Assembly: GCA_016195205.1 (NCBI GenBank)
Contig: JACQAB010000186.1
Span: 1 to 8,635, forward strand
Length of the DNA: 8,635 nt
From: Pseudomonadota bacterium
Lineage (GTDB): Bacteria; Pseudomonadota; Alphaproteobacteria; UBA9219; RGZA01
Reading direction: 5' to 3'
Below, one piece after another: positions 4,968-8,635 of the stretch. The position numbers and the translations under genes are program-made. How positions within the stretch are numbered: position 1 is the first letter of the stretch; every line of letters starts with the position of its first letter. The notes under the pieces were generated by a model. The model was not told the DNA's origin, did no database searches, and saw only the letters and a program-made list of their open reading frames with translations.

Positions 4968-6368
4968 ATGTCCGCCACGCGTGTTCTCGTCATCGAAGAT
5001 ACGGCCAGCATGGCGTCATTGTATGTGAATTATCTGCAAAGCATCGATTTCGAGGCCGACATTGCCGGTGAAGGCAAGCTGGGTCTGGCCATGCTGAATA
5101 AAAAACCCTATCAAGCTGTGGTGCTTGATCTGCATCTGCCCGACATGGAGGGGCTTGAGCTTCTTTCGCAACTGCGCCGGGCGTACGAAGACATGGCTAT
5201 TATCATCGTCACCGCCCATGGTTCGGTGGACGGCGCGGTAGAGGCGATCAAGCTGGGCGCGTTTGATTTTATCATGAAGCCGTTTCCGGCCAAGCGCCTG
5301 CAGACCACCGTGCAAAAGGCGCTGGAGCACCGCAAGATGCAACGCGAGCTTACCGAGTTGCGCCGCGAGGTTTATCTGGAAAACTATCAGGACTTCATCG
5401 GCGCCTCGCCCGCCATGCAGGCAGTGTTCCGCCAGATCGAAGCGGTGGCGTCTTCCAAGGCCAACATTTTCATCACCGGCGAAAGCGGCACGGGGAAAGA
5501 ATTGGTGGCGCGGGCGATTCATCGGGCAAGTCCTCGTGCGCCAAAACCCTTTGTGGCCCTGAACTGCGCCGCCATTCCGCGCGAATTGATGGAAAGCGAG
5601 ATTTTTGGCCATGTGAAAGGCGCTTTTACCGGCGCCACGCAAGACCGCAAGGGCGCGGCCTCAGCCGCCGATGGTGGCACGCTTTTCCTGGACGAGGTAT
5701 GTGAGCTGCCCACCGAACTTCAAGCCAAAATTCTGCGCTTTATTCAAACCGGGACATTTTCCCCGGTGGGTGGCCAAGACCAGAAATCCGACATCCGCAT
5801 TCTTTGCGCTACCAACCGCAACGTGCAGCGGGAAGTGGAAGAAGGCCGCTTTCGCGAAGACCTGTATTACCGGCTTTATGTGATTCCCATCGAGTTGCCG
5901 GCCTTGCGCGATCGTGAGGACGATGTGATCACGCTGGCCAATCACTTCCTGAAACGTTTTGCGGCGCAAGAGAAAAAAGACTTCGCCGGTTTCGAACCCG
6001 AAGTCCTGTCCCTCTTCCTGCAATACGACTGGCCGGGCAATGTGCGCCAGCTGGAAAACCTGATTCAGCAGATCGTGGTGATGCGCGACGGCCCCCTTGT
6101 GGAAGCCTATATGCTGCCCGAAACCATGCGCGGCGGCCGGCCGCAAGTCCACATCGAGCCGGTGCAGGGCTTCACCCCATTCGTAGTAAAGCCCCTGTGG
6201 AAGATTGAAAAAGAAGCGATTTTAAAGGCCCTGAAGGCCAGCCATAACGACGTGCCGCGCGCCGCGGCCCTGCTGGAAGTAAACCCCTCCACCATCTACC
6301 GCAAGCTGCAGGCGTGGAAAGAGAATGGCGGGGGTGAGGCTGAAGTGCTAAGTTCAAATGCCATTTAA
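4968..6368 (+). CDS. LuxO-like sigma-54-dependent response regulator (NtrC family)
   Basis: A 466-residue cytoplasmic regulator that, when phosphorylated, should activate sigma-54 RNA polymerase. The receiver domain (about 4-118) has acidic E10-D11, phospho-acceptor D54, T82 and K104. The AAA+ domain (about 143-385) has Walker A GESGTGKE at 171-178, the sigma-54-contacting GAFTGA at 218-223 and Walker B TLFLDE at 238-243, continuing as VCELP. A Fis-type helix-turn-helix ends the protein (about 413-452, NPSTIYRKL at 439-447). From memory, several stretches match Vibrio LuxO unusually well: IEDTAS, AADGGTLFLDE with VCE in place of IGE, and LRFIQTGTF. I chose the ATG at 4968 over a TTG at 4956 because it gives the usual start and a GGA lies seven bases upstream. 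No histidine kinase is adjacent, so its partner and targets are unknown. LuxO-like is a subfamily placement, not proof of quorum sensing. Confidence 0.93.
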   Translation: MSATRVLVIEDTASMASLYVNYLQSIDFEADIAGEGKLGLAMLNKKPYQAVVLDLHLPDMEGLELLSQLRRAYEDMAIIIVTAHGSVDGAVEAIKLGAFDFIMKPFPAKRLQTTVQKALEHRKMQRELTELRREVYLENYQDFIGASPAMQAVFRQIEAVASSKANIFITGESGTGKELVARAIHRASPRAPKPFVALNCAAIPRELMESEIFGHVKGAFTGATQDRKGAASAADGGTLFLDEVCELPTELQAKILRFIQTGTFSPVGGQDQKSDIRILCATNRNVQREVEEGRFREDLYYRLYVIPIELPALRDREDDVITLANHFLKRFAAQEKKDFAGFEPEVLSLFLQYDWPGNVRQLENLIQQIVVMRDGPLVEAYMLPETMRGGRPQVHIEPVQGFTPFVVKPLWKIEKEAILKALKASHNDVPRAAALLEVNPSTIYRKLQAWKENGGGEAEVLSSNAI

Positions 6369-6394
6369 AGCTGGACACATCAACACACGAAACC

Positions 6395-6480
6395 GTCACC
6401 CCCGCGAAGGCGGGGGTCCACGACAGGCCACATGCAATGCTGCTTGGCTTTTCGTGGATGCCCGCCTTCGCGGGCATGAC
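6395..6480. repeat. Inverted pair of palindromic intergenic repeats
   Basis: Copy one (6395-6423) contains ACCCCCGC-GAAG-GCGGGGGT; copy two (6453-6480, opposite orientation) contains ATGCCCGC-CTTC-GCGGGCAT. Each is a perfect 8-bp palindromic hairpin, and the two copies also pair with each other over most of their length, flanked by GTCA and TCCACGA. Palindromes with a CCCGCGAAGGCGGG core are widespread between alphaproteobacterial genes and behave like REP elements. No T tract follows. It may protect the 3' end of the regulator mRNA, or simply be a mobile repeat. Confidence 0.85.
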
Positions 6481-6503
6481 ATTTCTCACTGAGTGATTTT
6501 GCT

Positions 6504-7034
6504 CTAACTGCCTAAGCCTGCCGCCGCTTTCAGGCGTTGGTCGCGACGTTCCATGACGCGGCCAATGGGAACGGCTAAAACCGCATGAAATAGGTTGCTT
6601 TCGTCCGTTCTATTATTGGCAATCCCAGAACGTACAGGCCGATATTTTCCAAGTCGTTTAGCATCATGGCGGTCGAACAAAACCAAGGAATGACGATGGG
6701 CCTCCGCAAACCACGATAAATTGGTTATTCCATATGCCAGCCTAAGGGCGTCATCTATGTTGTTGATTTCTTCGCCCAAAGTCGTTTTTCCATTTTCCAG
6801 AACCGTTATGGCTTCTGCAAGAAAAGTCTTTCTTAGTTTTTGCTTAGCCGCCTCTATGGCCGCGCGGTCTTTTTGATCCAGTTCCTCATCGGTCCGGGCA
6901 AGACCAAGGGTTTCTTTGGTACAACGAAAAAAAATTCCGAGGGTTGTATCTACTCGGGCGCAGATTTCATCGGCGTATCTTTCAAAGGACTGCACATCCT
7001 GCTGGGTGGCCTTAAGCTGAGACAAAGCGGTCAT
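6504..7034 (-). CDS. Protein of unknown function, 176 residues
   Basis: A minus-strand gene whose family I do not recognise. The frame opens further upstream (to 7160), but I start it at the ATG at 7034-7032 because AGGAG (plus-strand 7042-7046) lies seven bases ahead and the extra 42 residues look like translated non-coding DNA. The first 90 residues are rich in charged residues and look alpha-helical. The middle has LAYGITNLSWFAEAHRHSLV, and a basic C-terminal third ends RVMERRDQRLKAAAG. No signal peptide, membrane helix or clear catalytic motif is visible. Four ATA and three AGA codons set it apart from the CTG/CGC style of its neighbours. It faces the regulator convergently across the palindromic repeats and is divergent from yejA. 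The good SD and sustained length make it a real gene; function is open. Confidence 0.7.
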   Translation of the reverse strand: MTALSQLKATQQDVQSFERYADEICARVDTTLGIFFRCTKETLGLARTDEELDQKDRAAIEAAKQKLRKTFLAEAITVLENGKTTLGEEINNIDDALRLAYGITNLSWFAEAHRHSLVLFDRHDAKRLGKYRPVRSGIANNRTDESNLFHAVLAVPIGRVMERRDQRLKAAAGLGS

Positions 7035-7130
7035 ATCACAACTCCTGAAAATGCTTCGAAGAATCCTGGTAGCCTTAATAGCGGCACAATAGCATTCCAT
7101 AGTGAAAATAACTAGCCGCAAAAGGGCTTG

Positions 7131-7176
7131 GGAATGGAAGTTTACCTTGTTTCTTAACAATTCTTGCTTCCCTTCC
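7131..7176. repeat. Nested dyad in the yejA upstream region
   Basis: GGAATGGAAG (7131-7140) pairs with CTTCCCTTCC (7167-7176) with one mismatch. Inside the loop, TTGTT (7147-7151) pairs with AACAA (7156-7160) around TCTT. It ends 17 bases before the yejA start, so it could be a leader hairpin or an operator in this divergent region. No clear promoter is visible beside it. Confidence 0.4.
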
Positions 7177-7193
7177 GGCTTTATTGTGAAGTG

Positions 7194-8635
7194 ATGCGCT
7201 TCATGAAACGTCTCGCCCTTTCCCTTGTTATCTGCCTATTCGCCCTGCCATTGCAGGCGCAGGTAACCGATGCGCAGGGCATCGCCCTGCATGGCGAGGC
7301 GAAATACAAGCCCGGTTTCACCCATCTGGATTACGTAAACCCTGACGCCCCGAAAGGCGGAGAAATCCGCCTGGCCGTGGTGGGAGGGTTTGACTCGCTG
7401 CACCCTTACATCCTGAAGGGCGAGCAGGCCGAGGGCCTGGGCCTGGTCTATGAAACGCTTATGGAAAACACGCTGGATGAACCCAACAGCGCCTATGGGT
7501 TGGTGGCCGAAAGCATTTCATTCCCCGAAGACCGTTCGAAAGTCACGTTCAAGCTGCGGCCCGAAGCCAAATTCAACGACGGCAAGCCGGTAACCGTGGA
7601 AGACGTGATCTGGAGCTTTGACACCCTGAAGGCCAAGGGCCACCCCTTCTATCGCAGCTATTACCGCGACGTGGCGAAGGCCATCAAGACCGGCCCGCAT
7701 GAGGTGACATTTATCTTTTCCAAGCTCGGCAACACGGAACTGCCCGTGATCATGGGCCAGTTGCCGGTTATCCCCAAACACGACTGGCAGGTGAAGAAGT
7801 TCGAGGAAACCAACCTGCAAAAGCCGCTGGGCAGCGGGCCTTATCAAATCGAAAGCCTGGATGCCGGCCACAGCATTGTTTATGCGCGCGTGAAAAACTG
7901 GTGGGGCGAAAACCTGCCGCTGCACAAGGGGCGCTATAATTTCGACCGTATCCGCTATGACTATTACCTCGATCAAACCGTGGCGCATGAGGCGTTTTTA
8001 TCCGGCCGCTGGGATTTTAAGCAAGAGAACATCGCCAAAAGTTGGGCCACCGCCTATAACGCGCCTTCGGTGCGCGACGGCTGGGTGGTGAAGAAGGAAA
8101 TAAAAAACCAGCTACCCAGCGGCATGCAGGCTTTTGTTTACAACACGCGCCGCCCAATTTTCAGCGACCCCGTGGTGCGTGAGGCGCTGGCCTATGCCTT
8201 CGATTTCGAATGGGCGAATAAAAACCTGGCCTTCGGGTCTTACCGCCGCACGCGCAGCTATTTCGACAATTCCGAACTGGCTTCCATCAACACGCCCAGC
8301 GCGGAGGAACTGAAAATCCTTGAGCCGCTGCGCGGCAAACTGCCGGATCGCGTGTTTACCGACGAATATAACCCGCCCAAAACCGACGGCAGCGGCAGCA
8401 ATCGCGACAATATGCGCAAAGCGCTGGAGCTTTTGGGCAAGGCCGGCTGGACGCTGAAAAACAACGTGCTGGTGAACGCCAAGGGCGAGATGTTCCACTT
8501 CGAAATCCTGGTGGATAGCCCGGCGTTTGAGCGCTGGATCCAGCCCTTCATGCGCAATATGGAAAAAATCGGCATTAAAACCGACCTGCGCATCGTGGAC
8601 AGCGCGCAATATCAGAACCGCATGAATGATTTTGA
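7194..8635 (+). CDS. yejA: YejA-like periplasmic peptide-binding protein of an ABC importer (3' end outside window)
   Basis: The binding protein of the YejABEF-type oligopeptide importer, a family-5 solute-binding protein; in E. coli the system also takes up microcin C. I translated 480 codons without a stop. A signal peptide (about 1-22, ending LPLQA) is followed by family motifs: HLDYVNPDAPKGGEI, FNDGKPVTVEDV, GSGPYQIES, NFDRIRYDYYLDQ, FSDPVVREALAYAFDFEW and NRDNMRKALELLGKAGW. These match E. coli YejA closely as I recall it. The known protein is about 600 residues, so roughly the last fifth is missing. The start could be the ATG at 7194 or the one at 7203 (MKRLALSL); neither has a good Shine-Dalgarno, and the second gives a slightly more classical signal peptide. 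The yejBEF genes would be expected just outside the right edge. Confidence 0.92.
   Translation, partial: MRFMKRLALSLVICLFALPLQAQVTDAQGIALHGEAKYKPGFTHLDYVNPDAPKGGEIRLAVVGGFDSLHPYILKGEQAEGLGLVYETLMENTLDEPNSAYGLVAESISFPEDRSKVTFKLRPEAKFNDGKPVTVEDVIWSFDTLKAKGHPFYRSYYRDVAKAIKTGPHEVTFIFSKLGNTELPVIMGQLPVIPKHDWQVKKFEETNLQKPLGSGPYQIESLDAGHSIVYARVKNWWGENLPLHKGRYNFDRIRYDYYLDQTVAHEAFLSGRWDFKQENIAKSWATAYNAPSVRDGWVVKKEIKNQLPSGMQAFVYNTRRPIFSDPVVREALAYAFDFEWANKNLAFGSYRRTRSYFDNSELASINTPSAEELKILEPLRGKLPDRVFTDEYNPPKTDGSGSNRDNMRKALELLGKAGWTLKNNVLVNAKGEMFHFEILVDSPAFERWIQPFMRNMEKIGIKTDLRIVDSAQYQNRMNDF

Noticed and set aside
5016..6152. Minus-strand open frames inside the LuxO-like gene.
   Set aside because: The plus-strand frame has every conserved motif of the family; the antisense frames have no recognisable domain or start signal.
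7035..7160. A longer N-terminus for the 176-residue minus-strand protein.
   Set aside because: The extra 42 codons have no supporting SD and would cover the divergent promoter region; AGGAG supports the start at 7034.
7518..8609. Two minus-strand open frames opposite yejA.
   Set aside because: They are shadows of the yejA frame, which matches its family along its whole visible length.

Overview
The window looks like chromosomal DNA of an alphaproteobacterium. The main evidence is a COQ9-type ubiquinone-biosynthesis gene divergent from rpsU (a recurrent alphaproteobacterial arrangement), a GC-rich codon style (CTG, CGC, GCC), a palindrome of the kind common between alphaproteobacterial genes, and a YejA-type peptide-binding protein. 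I cannot assign a genus.

Layout. At 1-472 (minus) is the N-terminal part of COQ9. The divergent region 473-619 holds a candidate promoter and a strong terminator-like hairpin directly ahead of rpsU (620-823, TTG start). A long hairpin made of CTAG tetramers at exact 7-bp spacing fills the gap to a GtrB/ArnC-like polyprenyl-phosphate glycosyltransferase (915-1871). A small opposite-strand gene of unknown function (1855-2127) overlaps its 3' end. Next comes a PMT/ArnT-like membrane glycosyltransferase (2268-3749). The two transferases make a plausible pair: one charges a lipid carrier with sugar, the other uses the lipid-linked sugar on the periplasmic side.

At 3861-4244 and 4420-4818 are two tandem genes for small exported low-complexity proteins. 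They have nearly the same signal peptide and untranslated leader but very different charged segments: a Lys/Glu/Asp pentad repeat in one and a Lys/His/Arg patch in the other. Each ends in a hairpin terminator, the first very clear. At 4968-6368 is a LuxO-like sigma-54-dependent response regulator with no kinase gene beside it. It is followed by an inverted pair of palindromic repeats (6395-6480) with compensated base changes. A gene of unknown function with atypical codons lies on the minus strand (6504-7034), divergent from yejA, which runs off the right edge.

Most of the window is ordinary housekeeping and envelope biology. I see no CRISPR array, tRNA, rRNA, transposase, phage gene or recognisable defence system, and no convincing undescribed multi-gene system. 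The best leads are the rpsU leader hairpin, the CTAG heptad hairpin abutting an SD-less start codon, the small gene wedged between the two glycosyltransferases, and the paired secreted low-complexity proteins.
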